DNA of 64,000 nt. It comes from Bacteroidota bacterium. GTDB lineage: Bacteria; Bacteroidota; Ignavibacteria; Ignavibacteriales; Melioribacteraceae. How positions within the stretch are numbered: the first letter of the stretch is position 1; every line of letters starts with the position of its first letter. The stretch lies in the NCBI GenBank assembly GCA_018829205.1, contig JAHJUE010000008.1, positions 1 to 64,000 of the forward strand, written 5' to 3'. The position numbers and the translations under genes are program-made. The notes below the pieces were generated by a model. The model was not told the DNA's origin. It searched no databases and was given only the letters and a program-made list of their open reading frames with translations. Below, in pieces: positions 1 to 8,935 of the stretch.

Positions 1-125
1 TATTTATACTATTTTCAAAAAAAATATTGATTATATACCTAATTACAATCAAGCTTTAGCCGTTAATATATGATGAATTTTTATTTATAATTTTTTCTAT
101 ATTTTTATTGACTTTTTACACAGTA

Positions 126-186
126 CCTTTGTGGCTATAAAAAATTTAGGAAAGCTTTTGCCACGAAGGCACTAAGACACAAAGAT
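126..186. repeat. Dispersed inverted repeat, copy 1
   Basis: Left arm CCTTTGTGGC at 126-135 pairs with right arm GCCACGAAGG at 160-169 with one mismatch. The right arm continues as GGCACTAAGACACAAAG to about 184. The same core recurs near 23.5, 48.5 and 59.5 kb. The copy lies just past the 3' end of the FAH-family gene. The rest of 1-187 is AT-rich and shows no gene. Confidence 0.65.
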
Positions 187-187
187 A

Positions 188-844
188 TTAAATGATTTCC
201 GTTTCTACTTCGGCAACATTTTGGATACCGCCTTTTATTTTATCTCCTTTAACGACACGGCTTACGCCGGCGGGAGTACCAGTAAATATTAAATCGCCTT
301 TCTCTAATGTCATTTTTTTAGATATGTAAGAAACGATTTTTCTTATATCAAAAATCATATTGTTAAGCGATGATGTTTGTTTTCTTTCGCCGTTTACATC
401 CAAATAAATATTTTCGTTTTCTTTTAATTTATAATCTTCTTTTGATACAAAATCTGAAAGGACAGCACACCCGTCGAATACTTTTGCGAGTGTCCAGGGT
501 TCGCCTTTATCTTTATACTGAAACTGAAGATCGCGCAATGTCATGTCCAATCCAACTGCGTAACCGCCAATTGCATCCTCGGCTTCTTTTTCACTTCCGT
601 TTTTAATTGTTTCTGTAATTAATAAAACAAGCTCAACTTCATGCTGTAGATTATTTGAATAGTCAGGGTGTTCAACTTTATCGCCTGAATAAATAATAGT
701 TGATGCCGGTTTCATAAAAATAATCGGGAATTCATCGGGCACTTCGTTTCCCATTTCTTTTGCGTGATCGGCGTAGTTCCTACCGACGCATACAATTTTG
801 CCTACTTCAATTTCTTCTTTGTTTTTCAATTTGATTTTTTTCAT
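188..844 (-). CDS. Fumarylacetoacetate hydrolase (FAH) family protein
   Basis: A 218-residue protein of the FAH / 2-hydroxyhepta-2,4-diene-1,7-dioate isomerase type, whose members hydrolyse, decarboxylate or isomerise beta-diketo and oxo acids using a divalent metal. Visible family marks are IVCVGRNYADHAKEMG near the N-terminus, the metal-ligand segment HEVELVLLI, GYAVGLDMTLRDLQ, and GDLIFTGTPAGVSRV near the C-terminus. The reading frame extends upstream to 892, but that extension runs through a terminator hairpin and encodes an unrelated hydrophobic stretch, so I use the ATG at 844, which starts MKKIKLKN. The substrate cannot be told from sequence; no aromatic-degradation genes are nearby, so a general acylpyruvase or oxaloacetate-decarboxylase role is as likely as a catabolic one. 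Confidence 0.88.
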   Translation of the reverse strand: MKKIKLKNKEEIEVGKIVCVGRNYADHAKEMGNEVPDEFPIIFMKPASTIIYSGDKVEHPDYSNNLQHEVELVLLITETIKNGSEKEAEDAIGGYAVGLDMTLRDLQFQYKDKGEPWTLAKVFDGCAVLSDFVSKEDYKLKENENIYLDVNGERKQTSSLNNMIFDIRKIVSYISKKMTLEKGDLIFTGTPAGVSRVVKGDKIKGGIQNVAEVETEII

Positions 845-891
845 CGTAGATATGATTCCGCTTGTTAAAAAAAGATTCAGGTAAATATACA

Positions 892-924
892 AAAAACCCG
901 GTTTTATAAAGAAACCGGGTTTTT
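892..924 (-). terminator. Intrinsic terminator after the 930-2189 gene
   Basis: A perfect 13-bp stem (892-904 with 912-924, core ACCCGGTTT/AAACCGGGT) encloses a 7-nt loop. It is followed on the minus strand by a T run, and A/T runs on both sides make it potentially bidirectional. It separates the 930-2189 gene from the FAH gene. Confidence 0.85.
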
Positions 925-929
925 ATGAA

Positions 930-2189
930 TTATGTTTTCTGTTTTTTCTTTTTTGCGGCGGGGAAGAGGATGTTATTTAAAATTAGTCTATAACCGGGTG
1001 AATTCTTGAACAGGTTTAAATCGGTTGGATTATCACCAACAGCATGCTGATAATCTTCAGGATCATGTCCCCCGTAAAATGTAAAGGTGCCTCTTCCAAA
1101 ATTTCCGTGAATATATTTAACCTGGTCTGTGCCTGGCCTTTCTCCTAAAATATAAACTGATTTTTTTATAAGATTTTTTCTGAACATTGTAGTCTGACCC
1201 ATAAAACCGCGCACGACACTAACGTGATTTTGAGTAAGCATTGAAGGCACGGGGTCATACTTTGCGGAAAAATCAAACAATGTAAAATAGTCATTCAGCT
1301 GATTTTGAATTTCTACAGGCTGAATATCAATATCGGAATACTCATAAACGTAAGGATTCATTTCCAGTGTGAAATTATCAAATGCTAGTGTTTGCGAAAA
1401 ATCCAGTTTTTCCTGCGCCTTTGGATCGGGCGCATCTCCGTCAAACATTTGATCCGCGATATCGACATTGATTGCCGCAAGTGCAATATCATATGAATCT
1501 GTTGCGGAACACATTGCAAATAGAAAACCTCCTGCGCCTACATAATCTCTGATAGTTAGAACGACCGCCCGCTCCATTTCCGATACTTTTTTATATCCCA
1601 GTTTCTGCGCTTCGTTTTCATAAAGAATCTGTTGTTCCTGATACCATTGCGCTCCCTGGAAACTCGCGAAAAATTTTCCGTACTGTCCCGTAAAATCTTC
1701 ATGATGAAGGTGAAGCCAATCATATTTATCAAGATCGCCTCTCAGTATTTCCTCAATCCAAACCTTTGTGTATTCTACTTCAGCGTATTCCATTGCAAGT
1801 GTCACCGCGTCATCCCACGGCTGGAAACCCGGAGGAACATACACTGCAATTTTAGGAGCTTTTTCAAGGCGCACAACTTCCATATTTTGTTCATCGCTTT
1901 GCACGAAGGAATAAATTTGAACTGCCTGTTCATTTGAAAGAGGTTCGAAAGAAACTCCTTTTAACCGGCACTGCAGAGCTACCTTTTGAGAATAATCGAG
2001 AATAAATGAACCGCCTCTGTAATTTAAAAGCCAATCGGAAACCACTCCCTCTTTTAGCGCGTTAAAAGTAATTCCGTATGCTTTTAAATGATCGCTTTGT
2101 TTCAAATCCATTGGTATAAAAATTTTGGTTTGAGCAAATATCGATGACGCTAATAAGATAATTATTACAATAAATTTTTTCATAGTCAT
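930..2189 (-). CDS. Secreted protein of the Bacteroidota 'asparagine synthetase B' label family
   Basis: A 419-residue protein with an N-terminal signal peptide (MTMKKFIVIIILLASSIFAQ, cleavage after A-Q). I recognise close similarity to Flavobacteria and Ignavibacteria proteins that databases often call 'asparagine synthetase B'. Shared stretches are DHLKAYGITFNAL, WLLNYRGGSF, YDWLHLHHEDFTGQYG, FMGQTT, FTFYGGHDPEDYQH and a lysine-rich tail FPAAKKKKQK. It has neither the N-terminal-Cys glutaminase domain nor the PPi-loop synthetase domain of true AsnB, and it is exported, so the label is almost certainly wrong. The HLHHEDF and GGHDPEDYQH segments could be metal- or ligand-binding, but this is inference. 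It starts one base after the stop of the upstream SIMPL gene, so the two are probably translationally coupled. ATG 2183 is an alternative start. Confidence 0.8.
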   Translation of the reverse strand: MTMKKFIVIIILLASSIFAQTKIFIPMDLKQSDHLKAYGITFNALKEGVVSDWLLNYRGGSFILDYSQKVALQCRLKGVSFEPLSNEQAVQIYSFVQSDEQNMEVVRLEKAPKIAVYVPPGFQPWDDAVTLAMEYAEVEYTKVWIEEILRGDLDKYDWLHLHHEDFTGQYGKFFASFQGAQWYQEQQILYENEAQKLGYKKVSEMERAVVLTIRDYVGAGGFLFAMCSATDSYDIALAAINVDIADQMFDGDAPDPKAQEKLDFSQTLAFDNFTLEMNPYVYEYSDIDIQPVEIQNQLNDYFTLFDFSAKYDPVPSMLTQNHVSVVRGFMGQTTMFRKNLIKKSVYILGERPGTDQVKYIHGNFGRGTFTFYGGHDPEDYQHAVGDNPTDLNLFKNSPGYRLILNNILFPAAKKKKQKT

Positions 2190-2190
2190 T

Positions 2191-2862
2191 TTACATTATA
2201 GCGAATTTAACCCTGATACTTTTAGTAATTGTTACCTTTCCTGTAATTCCGCCTTCTTGAAAACTTTCTTTTGTCATTGTATTAAACGGGATCGGTCCGT
2301 CTTTAAAAATGGTTTCATCAATTTCAAGTACGCTGCCAAGGTTAACGTTTAAAACCTGCGCCATTAAAAAAGCTTTATCTTTTGCGGCGAGCAGCGCTTT
2401 TTCCAGGGCCGATTTCATTTTAGTTTCATATTCGGAAATTTTATAACTCGAGTTTGTGATTTCAAAAAAATCATTTGTGGATATTTTGTCGATCAGTTTA
2501 TAATATTTCGATAAATCTTTAAGAAGAAAAGAAACATTTACATTGGTGAAATACCCGTTCTGCACCCGTTCTCCTTGTTTATACTCATAATTTTTACCGA
2601 GTGAAAGCGGTGATATTTCAATATCACTAATTGCTATGCCGCCGCTTTTTAATATTTCGGACAGCTCACTAACTGACCGGTCATTTACTTTTTTACTATC
2701 TTCGATTGATATTCCAATTGTTTTGATATTAATGCCTATTTCCATTTGATCCGCGTTTACTATCAATTCGCTGGTTCCGGTAACATTGATGAATTTATCA
2801 AAACCCTGAGCGTTAATTTTCGAAATAAACAGGATCATAATCACTAAAAAAATATTTTTCAT
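2191..2862 (-). CDS. SIMPL domain (DUF541) periplasmic protein
   Basis: 223 residues with a signal peptide (MKNIFLVIMILFISKINAQ) followed by a SIMPL/DUF541 domain. The FINVTGTSELIVNADQMEIGI opening, the alternating strand pattern, and the late segment with KALLAAKDKAFLMAQVLNV are typical. Characterised SIMPL-domain proteins are periplasmic or outer-membrane associated (E. coli YggE, animal IRAK1BP1), but no general biochemical function is established. The product is expected in the periplasm. A second member of this family lies at 36934-37653. Transcription continues directly into the 930-2189 gene. Confidence 0.85.
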   Translation of the reverse strand: MKNIFLVIMILFISKINAQGFDKFINVTGTSELIVNADQMEIGINIKTIGISIEDSKKVNDRSVSELSEILKSGGIAISDIEISPLSLGKNYEYKQGERVQNGYFTNVNVSFLLKDLSKYYKLIDKISTNDFFEITNSSYKISEYETKMKSALEKALLAAKDKAFLMAQVLNVNLGSVLEIDETIFKDGPIPFNTMTKESFQEGGITGKVTITKSIRVKFAIM

Positions 2863-2925
2863 TTTAATTTCCTTTATATGTTTATTTAGACAAATGCAAT
2901 TATAAATCTAAAATGTTTAACAAAA

Positions 2926-2970
2926 CAAAAAAGGCTCAGTTTCCTATTTAAAGAAAAATACTGAGCCTTT
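2926..2970 (-). terminator. Intrinsic terminator after clpX
   Basis: An 11-bp perfect stem (2930-2940 AAAGGCTCAGT with 2960-2970 ACTGAGCCTTT) and a 19-nt loop. On the minus strand the stem is followed by a T-rich run. It lies 18 nt past the clpX stop. Confidence 0.85.
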
Positions 2971-2987
2971 AGAAAAATATATTTTAT

Positions 2988-4241
2988 TTAAGCTGATTTT
3001 TTTTCTGACTGAATATAAACCGGCGCGTCGCCTTTCAGCACCGTGTTTTTTGTTATCAGGCATTTTTCAACATTTTCCATTTCCGGGAGTTCGAACATTA
3101 TATCCAACAGAATATTTTCCACAATAGATCTTAAAGCACGGGCTCCGGTTTTTCTTTTCATTGCCATTTTTACTATTTCATCCAGAGCTTTTTCTTCGAA
3201 TTCAAGCTTTACACCCTCAAGCATAAATAATTTTTTAAACTGTTTCGTAATGGCGTTCTTAGGCTGAGTTAAAATATTTTTCATAGCGTCTTCATTTAAT
3301 GAATGAAGAGGAGCTACAACCGGAAGTCTTCCGATAAGTTCCGGAATTAAACCGAACTTTAATAGATCTTCGGGTTCGGTAAGCTGTATCAAATCATCTT
3401 TTGCCATTTCACTTTTTACTGAATCGCCGGTAGAAAAACCCATAACATTTTTATTAATTCTTGAAGCGATTATTGGTTCAATACCGTCGAATGCCCCGCC
3501 AACGATAAACAGTATATTTTTAGTATTAATATTTATTAAACTCTGTTCGGGATGTTTTCTTCCGCCGCGCGGAGGAACGCCCGCAACAGTTCCTTCAAGA
3601 ATTTTTAATAAAGCCTGCTGAACGCCTTCTCCCGAGACATCGCGGGTTATCGAAGTGCTTTCGCTCTTCCTCGATATTTTATCGAGTTCATCTATGTATA
3701 TAATTCCTTTCTGGGCTTTTTCAAGATTGTAATCTGCAGCCTGCAATAGTCTAACCAATACTGTTTCAACATCATCGCCTACATAACCGGCTTCGGTTAA
3801 TGTAGTAGCGTCCGCAATTGCGAACGGCACATCCAATATTTTTGCGAGCGTTTGCGCTATTAATGTTTTTCCCACACCCGTCGGACCAATTAACAAAACG
3901 TTGCTTTTTTCTATTTCAACGTCATCTAATTCAAAAAATGAATTATTCGAGTTTATTCTTTTATAATGATTATAAACCGCGACCGATAAAACTTTTTTAG
4001 CCCTATCCTGTCCGATGACATATTCATCCAAATTCTTTTTTAGACTATCGGGGGTTAAATTTCCTTTAATGGCTGGTTTTGTATTATAAGCCGCAAGATT
4101 GCTTTTTAATATATCAACACTGGTTTTAACGCATATATCGCAGATATAAACATCAGGTCCGGCTACCATACTGCTTACTTCCGAAGCGTCTCTTCCGCAA
4201 AAAGAGCATTTCGCGGATTTTTTATCTTTAATTTCATTCAT
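2988..4241 (-). CDS. clpX: ATP-dependent Clp protease ATP-binding subunit ClpX
   Basis: 417 residues, usual ClpX length. The N-terminal zinc-binding domain has Cys12, Cys15, Cys34 and Cys37. The AAA+ module has Walker A GPTGVGKT at 119-126, pore loop GYVGDD, Walker [11 protein letters not shown], the RKH loop (GGRKHPEQ) and the sensor/arginine-finger region [12 protein letters not shown]. ClpX is a hexameric unfoldase that feeds substrates to ClpP. No clpP lies beside it here. Its ATG overlaps the TGA of the preceding TPR gene by 4 nt (ATGA), so translation of the two is probably coupled. Confidence 0.98.
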   Translation of the reverse strand: MNEIKDKKSAKCSFCGRDASEVSSMVAGPDVYICDICVKTSVDILKSNLAAYNTKPAIKGNLTPDSLKKNLDEYVIGQDRAKKVLSVAVYNHYKRINSNNSFFELDDVEIEKSNVLLIGPTGVGKTLIAQTLAKILDVPFAIADATTLTEAGYVGDDVETVLVRLLQAADYNLEKAQKGIIYIDELDKISRKSESTSITRDVSGEGVQQALLKILEGTVAGVPPRGGRKHPEQSLININTKNILFIVGGAFDGIEPIIASRINKNVMGFSTGDSVKSEMAKDDLIQLTEPEDLLKFGLIPELIGRLPVVAPLHSLNEDAMKNILTQPKNAITKQFKKLFMLEGVKLEFEEKALDEIVKMAMKRKTGARALRSIVENILLDIMFELPEMENVEKCLITKNTVLKGDAPVYIQSEKKSA

Positions 4242-6100
4242 ATAGTCTGTTTAATTCCTTTGTTTATTATGTTTAACATTTGTCTGGATTTGTCAAAATA
4301 TAATGAGTTGGGAAAAGTATCAAGTAAATTCTGGAAAACTTCCTGTCCCTTTTCATAATTATTTAACGCGTAAAGATACGTATTTCCCAATAAATATAAT
4401 GCTTTATCTGAATATACGTTCTTTATTTCTCCGCTTGATAATTCCTCTAAGGCGCTAATTGCGGAATTATATTTATTAAGAGCTATTTCCATTTGAGCAA
4501 ATTTATATTTAGATATATCGTTCAGCAGTATAAGATTTTTATTATCTGCAAGTTTTTTAAAAATTTCCGAAGCGCCGTTAAAATTATTCTGCGCCGAAAG
4601 GAGATCGCCTTTAGCATAATTTAATAGATTTAATGAATCCTGTTTCATTGTGTTAATAATTATTGATAGCTCAATCGCATCATTTGCGAAATTATCGGAA
4701 AGGTTTTGAGATATATCCTTAAGCTCGATTAATGCTTTGGGAAAATTGCCAGTCCAGAATAAAATTTTTGCCGACATAAAATTTGCTAAACTTTTTACGG
4801 AGGGATCGGAAGCGGGTATTTCTTTTAATCTATTATATATTGTTTGAGCTTCACTTAAATTATTTTTTTGAATAGATATTTGAGCGAGATTCTGCATTAA
4901 TTGCACAATTAGAATCGGCGCCAGTCTGCTTTTTTGGAGATCGCTGAAAATTCTCCCTGCTTCGTTATAATCTTTAAATATTGTCAGTTTTATAATACCG
5001 ATTCTCATCTTTGCCGAAGCGATTATATTATCGTTAAAATAGTTTTCAGCCAGGTTTTCATAATCTTTAATAATTTTAGAATACTTATATGAACCGGCGG
5101 TATCATTTTCTAAAAATGGTTTCCATGCGTTTGACGAATCAATTTGTTCACTGTTAAGTTTTTCTTCTGCAGAACGGATATATCCTAATTCGGCATCGGG
5201 CAGAAATGAAGAATTTTTATAATTATTAATTAAAAACATATACGCTTTTGAGGAAGTATTAAAATCGCCTTCGGCAAAAACGGATTTTGCGAAATTAAAA
5301 ATTGAAATGCCGTTATTATCCAGCGCTTTGTCTTTCTGAATCATTAAGTCAAGCGCTTTTGAATAATTCTGTTCCCTCATGTATAAATAACTTAACAAAT
5401 CAAGGTATTGAGTTTTCCGCGATTTCTCGTAATAATCTAGCGTTACATCAATTGTAGCTTTTACGGAATTCGCATGAGTTAAATATCGATTCATGCGGCT
5501 TTGAATTGAAGCCAATTGTTCGGGATTAGAAAATAAAAGATCGCAATATACTTTTGCGGCTTCCTCAAATTCCATTGTAATGGAATATAGATTACCAAGA
5601 TCATAAGAAAAGATCATGGGTTCGTTAGTTGCATCCAGTCCTTTTTTTAATATTTCAATCGCTTTATTAAAATCCCTTTTCTGTATAGCATAATCAGCAA
5701 TAACCCTGTAGGTAACCATTGATGATTTATTTATTTCTATTGCTTTATCCCAAATTTCGGTAGCTTTTTGATTTTCACCCATTGTAGCGTATGTTGAACC
5801 CAGAAGTCCGTATAAATTCGGATCTGTCGGATTTAATTTTATTTTCTCTTCAATTAAAATTATAGAATTGTCGTACTCTTTTAATTTCAGGAAAATATCG
5901 TTAAGCGATTTTACAATTTCAAAATTCCACGGCTGTTCTTTAATAATATCGTTATAAATCTTTTTTGCTTTTTCAAGATCGCCCGATTGTTCATATCTTT
6001 TAGCCAAAGAAATTTTATTGTTAATCAGCAATTCATTCTGCGCGGAAACATCCGGCCTAATCAGCATTAGAACAAATATTATAAATAAAAATATTCTCAT
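4238..6100 (-). CDS. Secreted TPR-repeat protein upstream of clpX
   Basis: About 620 residues from ATG 6100, beginning [21 protein letters not shown], a good signal peptide. The frame is also open from 6133, but that adds residues before the signal. The body is helical with many tetratricopeptide-like repeats, for example [35 protein letters not shown], and near the C-terminus [20 protein letters not shown]. This resembles Bacteroidota tetratricopeptide proteins of the cell envelope. TPR proteins usually scaffold protein-protein contacts; the partner is unknown. It shares an ATGA overlap with clpX, which makes co-expression likely even though the two products act in different compartments. 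Confidence 0.85.
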   Translation of the reverse strand: MRIFLFIIFVLMLIRPDVSAQNELLINNKISLAKRYEQSGDLEKAKKIYNDIIKEQPWNFEIVKSLNDIFLKLKEYDNSIILIEEKIKLNPTDPNLYGLLGSTYATMGENQKATEIWDKAIEINKSSMVTYRVIADYAIQKRDFNKAIEILKKGLDATNEPMIFSYDLGNLYSITMEFEEAAKVYCDLLFSNPEQLASIQSRMNRYLTHANSVKATIDVTLDYYEKSRKTQYLDLLSYLYMREQNYSKALDLMIQKDKALDNNGISIFNFAKSVFAEGDFNTSSKAYMFLINNYKNSSFLPDAELGYIRSAEEKLNSEQIDSSNAWKPFLENDTAGSYKYSKIIKDYENLAENYFNDNIIASAKMRIGIIKLTIFKDYNEAGRIFSDLQKSRLAPILIVQLMQNLAQISIQKNNLSEAQTIYNRLKEIPASDPSVKSLANFMSAKILFWTGNFPKALIELKDISQNLSDNFANDAIELSIIINTMKQDSLNLLNYAKGDLLSAQNNFNGASEIFKKLADNKNLILLNDISKYKFAQMEIALNKYNSAISALEELSSGEIKNVYSDKALYLLGNTYLYALNNYEKGQEVFQNLLDTFPNSLYFDKSRQMLNIINKGIKQTI

Positions 6101-6231
6101 AATAGTTTTTAATAAAATAATGTTAAAAAACACATCCGGGTTTTTCTATACTCTAAACGGAATAATTTGTTCCAAAAATTCATTTATCTACGGGTTTGTT
6201 TCACCGGAAGCCTGGACAGAAAAGTAAACCG

Positions 6232-6251
6232 AAAAAAACTTTTATAAAAGT
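6232..6251 (-). terminator. Possible weak terminator after the Trm112-like gene
   Basis: An AT-rich 14-nt palindrome (ACTTTTATAAAAGT, 6238-6251) is followed on the minus strand by seven T. It lies about 40 nt past the stop at 6291. The stem is weak, so support is modest. Confidence 0.35.
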
Positions 6252-6290
6252 CCGAATGAAAGGAAACGATTAACATTTAATTAAATTCAG

Positions 6291-6506
6291 TTATTCAGTT
6301 TCTTTTCCATGCTTTTTCATGATGCTTTTCCAGGTTTCAATATCTAATTGTTCGGATTCTTCAATAAGCATAATCGGAATGTCATCTACTATTTTATATT
6401 TACGGCGTGTTGCTTTATCGGTTGATACAAGAAAATTATCCTCAAGAACTAGATCCGCTTTTGATTCCGGGCAGCATAAAATTTCGAGTAATTCGTTACT
6501 AATCAT
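6291..6506 (-). CDS. Trm112 / UPF0434 family small zinc-binding protein
   Basis: 71 residues. The N-terminus MISNELLEILCCPESKADL is typical of Trm112/YcaR-type proteins, and IVDDIPIMLIEE matches the family's 'dgIPvml.eea' segment. Bacterial members are small zinc-ribbon-like proteins; in eukaryotes and archaea Trm112 activates methyltransferases. Only the first cysteine pair (CC) is obvious, so metal binding may be degenerate. It begins 11 nt after the stop of the esterase gene, suggesting one transcript. Confidence 0.85.
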   Translation of the reverse strand: MISNELLEILCCPESKADLVLEDNFLVSTDKATRRKYKIVDDIPIMLIEESEQLDIETWKSIMKKHGKETE

Positions 6507-6517
6507 TTTATAAACCT

Positions 6518-8026
6518 TTATTTAATAATACTCATTTTTTTAAGTATAAATTTACCACCAAATTGTATAGAATAAAAATAATTTCCGCTTGAAAGCCCCG
6601 CCGCGTGAAAATTCACATTATAATATCCTTCATTTTTGTACTCATTAACAAGAGTTTCTATTTCTCTTCCTAATAAATCGTAAACTTTTATTTTTACAAA
6701 TCCCTGCTTTTTTAATAAAAATGAAATATTAGTTTCGGGGTTAAAAGGATTAGGATAATTTTGATCGAGCTGAAAATCAGAATTAAAATTATGTTCATCG
6801 GTATTCATTATACCGGTTGTGTTTTCGGGAGAAAAAAAATATTCTAAAAATATATCTGTTGTACTGCGCCAGAATCCCATACTGTGACCTTGAGGGTATT
6901 CGCCCCATTGAAAGTGCGAGTATCCTTTAGCTATTAAACTATCACGGACCATTCTGCAGTTGTTCATAATTTCAGTTTCATAAGTTCCCCAAACCATATA
7001 ATATTTAATACCGAAATCATTGTTATAAATTTTCTTTGCCGCGTCAAAATTATTTGGCCAAATTGCTCCCGAATGAATACCGCAATTTTTATACATATCC
7101 TTTACGCTGTTAACAATAAGAGCGCTTATATTTCCACCGAAAGACAAACCGATAACGGCGCGGTTTTCCGCCGTAGCAGTGGTTTTATATTTTTGATCAA
7201 TATAAGGCACAAGCTGGTAATTGAAAAAATCTATAAATCTTTCCGTCTGAAAATAATATTCATTTACCCTATTGCCGGGAGAATGATCAACATAAACAGC
7301 AATTATCGGTTTGATCCTTTTCTCATATATTAGATTATCTACAATGTTATTAACTTTTCCGTAGTTAAAATAAAATGATCCGTCATGAAAATAAGCAACC
7401 GGATAACGTTCATTTGAAGTCGGGTTGTAACCGGCGGGTAATTGTACCTTAATAGTGTGATTGGTAGTTACGAAATTTTTATTGTTGGTAATTGTAAACG
7501 AATCTATTGAACCGTGAGGAATTTCGGGGTAAAAAATAATTTCATCAGGCTGCTCGAAATCCGGCATCGCAATTTCGTTTATTACACCTATTCTGCCCCA
7601 TGGAAGAATATTGGGATTTTCGGGATCGGTTATCATTACTAATCCGTTTAACACGTAGTTGTAATCAAGTCTTGCATTCTTTTCAAGATAATGCCTTAAT
7701 GAGAACAAATCGGTGCCCGGTATTTTTTTTAATTCAAGCGAAATATCGCCGTCAAAATTGACGTCCCCGGCAATTGTTACACTTACCAAGTTATAGTCTT
7801 TGCCGTTAAAGTTTACATTGCTACCGCGGTATAAAAATGTTGCCGTATCCCTTTCAATAAACGGAATTCCTTTTGTCCTTGCCAAATTCATAAAACTGTC
7901 AACAATTTCACTTTTATCTATTGACGAAGAAACCGAATTTAATCGATTTAAAAATGTTTGATATTCTGATTGGGCAAATATTATAATATTTTGCAGAAGT
8001 AATAAATATAAAAAAACAAATTTCAT
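6518..8026 (-). CDS. Secreted esterase (enterochelin-esterase-like alpha/beta hydrolase) with T9SS sorting domain
   Basis: 502 residues. An N-terminal signal peptide ends near FAQSEYQ. An N-terminal beta domain (about 20-170) precedes an alpha/beta hydrolase of the esterase D / Fes type: RYPVAYFHDGSFY, AVYVDHSPGNR, nucleophile elbow GLSFGG and the late HSMGFW with the probable catalytic His. The last 80 or so residues form a type IX sorting domain (DQNYPNPFNPETNISF ... LGREIETLV ... KKMSIIK). The product is therefore expected to cross the outer membrane by the T9SS and be released or attached to the surface. It probably hydrolyses an ester of a carbohydrate or siderophore-like compound; the substrate cannot be assigned. 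Confidence 0.85.
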   Translation of the reverse strand: MKFVFLYLLLLQNIIIFAQSEYQTFLNRLNSVSSSIDKSEIVDSFMNLARTKGIPFIERDTATFLYRGSNVNFNGKDYNLVSVTIAGDVNFDGDISLELKKIPGTDLFSLRHYLEKNARLDYNYVLNGLVMITDPENPNILPWGRIGVINEIAMPDFEQPDEIIFYPEIPHGSIDSFTITNNKNFVTTNHTIKVQLPAGYNPTSNERYPVAYFHDGSFYFNYGKVNNIVDNLIYEKRIKPIIAVYVDHSPGNRVNEYYFQTERFIDFFNYQLVPYIDQKYKTTATAENRAVIGLSFGGNISALIVNSVKDMYKNCGIHSGAIWPNNFDAAKKIYNNDFGIKYYMVWGTYETEIMNNCRMVRDSLIAKGYSHFQWGEYPQGHSMGFWRSTTDIFLEYFFSPENTTGIMNTDEHNFNSDFQLDQNYPNPFNPETNISFLLKKQGFVKIKVYDLLGREIETLVNEYKNEGYYNVNFHAAGLSSGNYFYSIQFGGKFILKKMSIIK

Positions 8027-8110
8027 TCATATTCCTTTTAATACGGGAAAAGATTACAAATTGTTGATATAATATCTACCGAAAAAACAGCACCCTGAAA
8101 TTCCTAATCA

Positions 8111-8139
8111 TTGAAAAAAGACAATGAAATCCTTATAAT
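8111..8139 (+). promoter_or_regulatory. Near-consensus sigma70-type promoter for the peroxiredoxin gene
   Basis: TTGAAA (8111-8116) and TATAAT (8134-8139) are separated by exactly 17 nt. Transcription would begin near 8146, giving a leader of about 65 nt before the ATG at 8213. It is the best promoter match I saw in the window, in a background so AT-rich that most partial matches mean little. Confidence 0.65.
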
Positions 8140-8212
8140 AGACATAGAATCTTTTTAAATGAATACTGCATCCTACGACATAGATTATTTAACAATTAAA
8201 TTTGGAGTTAGT

Positions 8213-8866
8213 ATGGAAGAACAAAGAAGCGGTATTCCTTTATTGGGCGAGCTTATGCCCGAGTTTACAATTCAAACAACACACGGTGTTAAAAACTTTC
8301 CTTCGGATTACAAAGGTAAATGGATTGTGCTTTTCAGTCATCCAGGTGATTTTACGCCTGTATGCACAACAGAATTTGTTGCGTTCGCAAAAAGAAACGA
8401 AGAGTTCAAGAAATTAAATGCTGAGCTTGTGGGGTTATCCATCGACCAGGTATTTTCGCATATTAAATGGGTAGAATGGATTCAGGAAAAATTAAACGTA
8501 CAAGTACCGTTCCCGATTATTGCCGATGATATGGGGCGTATAGCCGCAAAGCTTGGGATGATACATCCTGGAAAAGGAACAAATACTGTTAGAGCGGTTT
8601 TTCTTGTCGACCCTGAAGGTAAAATGAGACTAATGATTTATTACCCGCAGGAAATTGGAAGACAGGTTGATGAAGTTCTAAGATCATTAAAAGCTCTTCA
8701 GATTTCTGATAAGTACAAGGTTGCAATGCCTGAAAACTGGCCCAATAATGAACTGATAGGAGACAAAGTTATTAATCCTCCGCCAAAAGATATGGCCGCG
8801 GCCGAAGAAAGATTAAAATCTGCTGAGGGATACGACTGGTGGTTTACTTTTAAAAGTTTAAACTAA
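8213..8866 (+). CDS. 1-Cys peroxiredoxin (Prx6 / AhpC-TSA family)
   Basis: 217 residues. The active site [13 protein letters not shown] gives Thr48 and peroxidatic Cys51, and Arg127 in [11 protein letters not shown] completes the catalytic set. The C-terminal 1-cysPrx domain follows ([11 protein letters not shown] ... YDWWFTFK). Cys51 is the only cysteine, so there is no resolving Cys and reduction must use an outside thiol. Prx6-type enzymes reduce H2O2 and organic peroxides in the cytosol. The frame is open from 8159, but ATG 8213 has GGAG 5 nt upstream and begins at the conserved [13 protein letters not shown], so I chose it. Confidence 0.93.
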   Translation: MEEQRSGIPLLGELMPEFTIQTTHGVKNFPSDYKGKWIVLFSHPGDFTPVCTTEFVAFAKRNEEFKKLNAELVGLSIDQVFSHIKWVEWIQEKLNVQVPFPIIADDMGRIAAKLGMIHPGKGTNTVRAVFLVDPEGKMRLMIYYPQEIGRQVDEVLRSLKALQISDKYKVAMPENWPNNELIGDKVINPPPKDMAAAEERLKSAEGYDWWFTFKSLN

Positions 8867-8899
8867 TCCTTTCTTCAGCACGTTTCATTTTTTATTTTA

Positions 8900-8927
8900 A
8901 TGCCTGCAATTAGCAGGCATTTTTTTT
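8900..8927 (+). terminator. Intrinsic terminator after the peroxiredoxin gene
   Basis: Stem ATGCCTGC/GCAGGCAT (8900-8907 with 8913-8920), 5-nt loop, then eight T. It separates the peroxiredoxin gene from the TrpF-like gene, whose Shine-Dalgarno GAGGA begins immediately after the T run. Confidence 0.92.
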
Positions 8928-8935
8928 GAGGAATT

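Noticed and set aside
370-606. Plus-strand frame opposite the FAH gene, and similar frames opposite valS, hslUV, ispG, radA and dnaG
   Set aside because: All lie antisense to strongly supported genes and have arginine-, serine- or phenylalanine-rich sequences with no recognisable domain.
188-892. Longer start of the FAH-family gene
   Set aside because: The extra codons read through a terminator hairpin and give a hydrophobic stretch unlike the family start.
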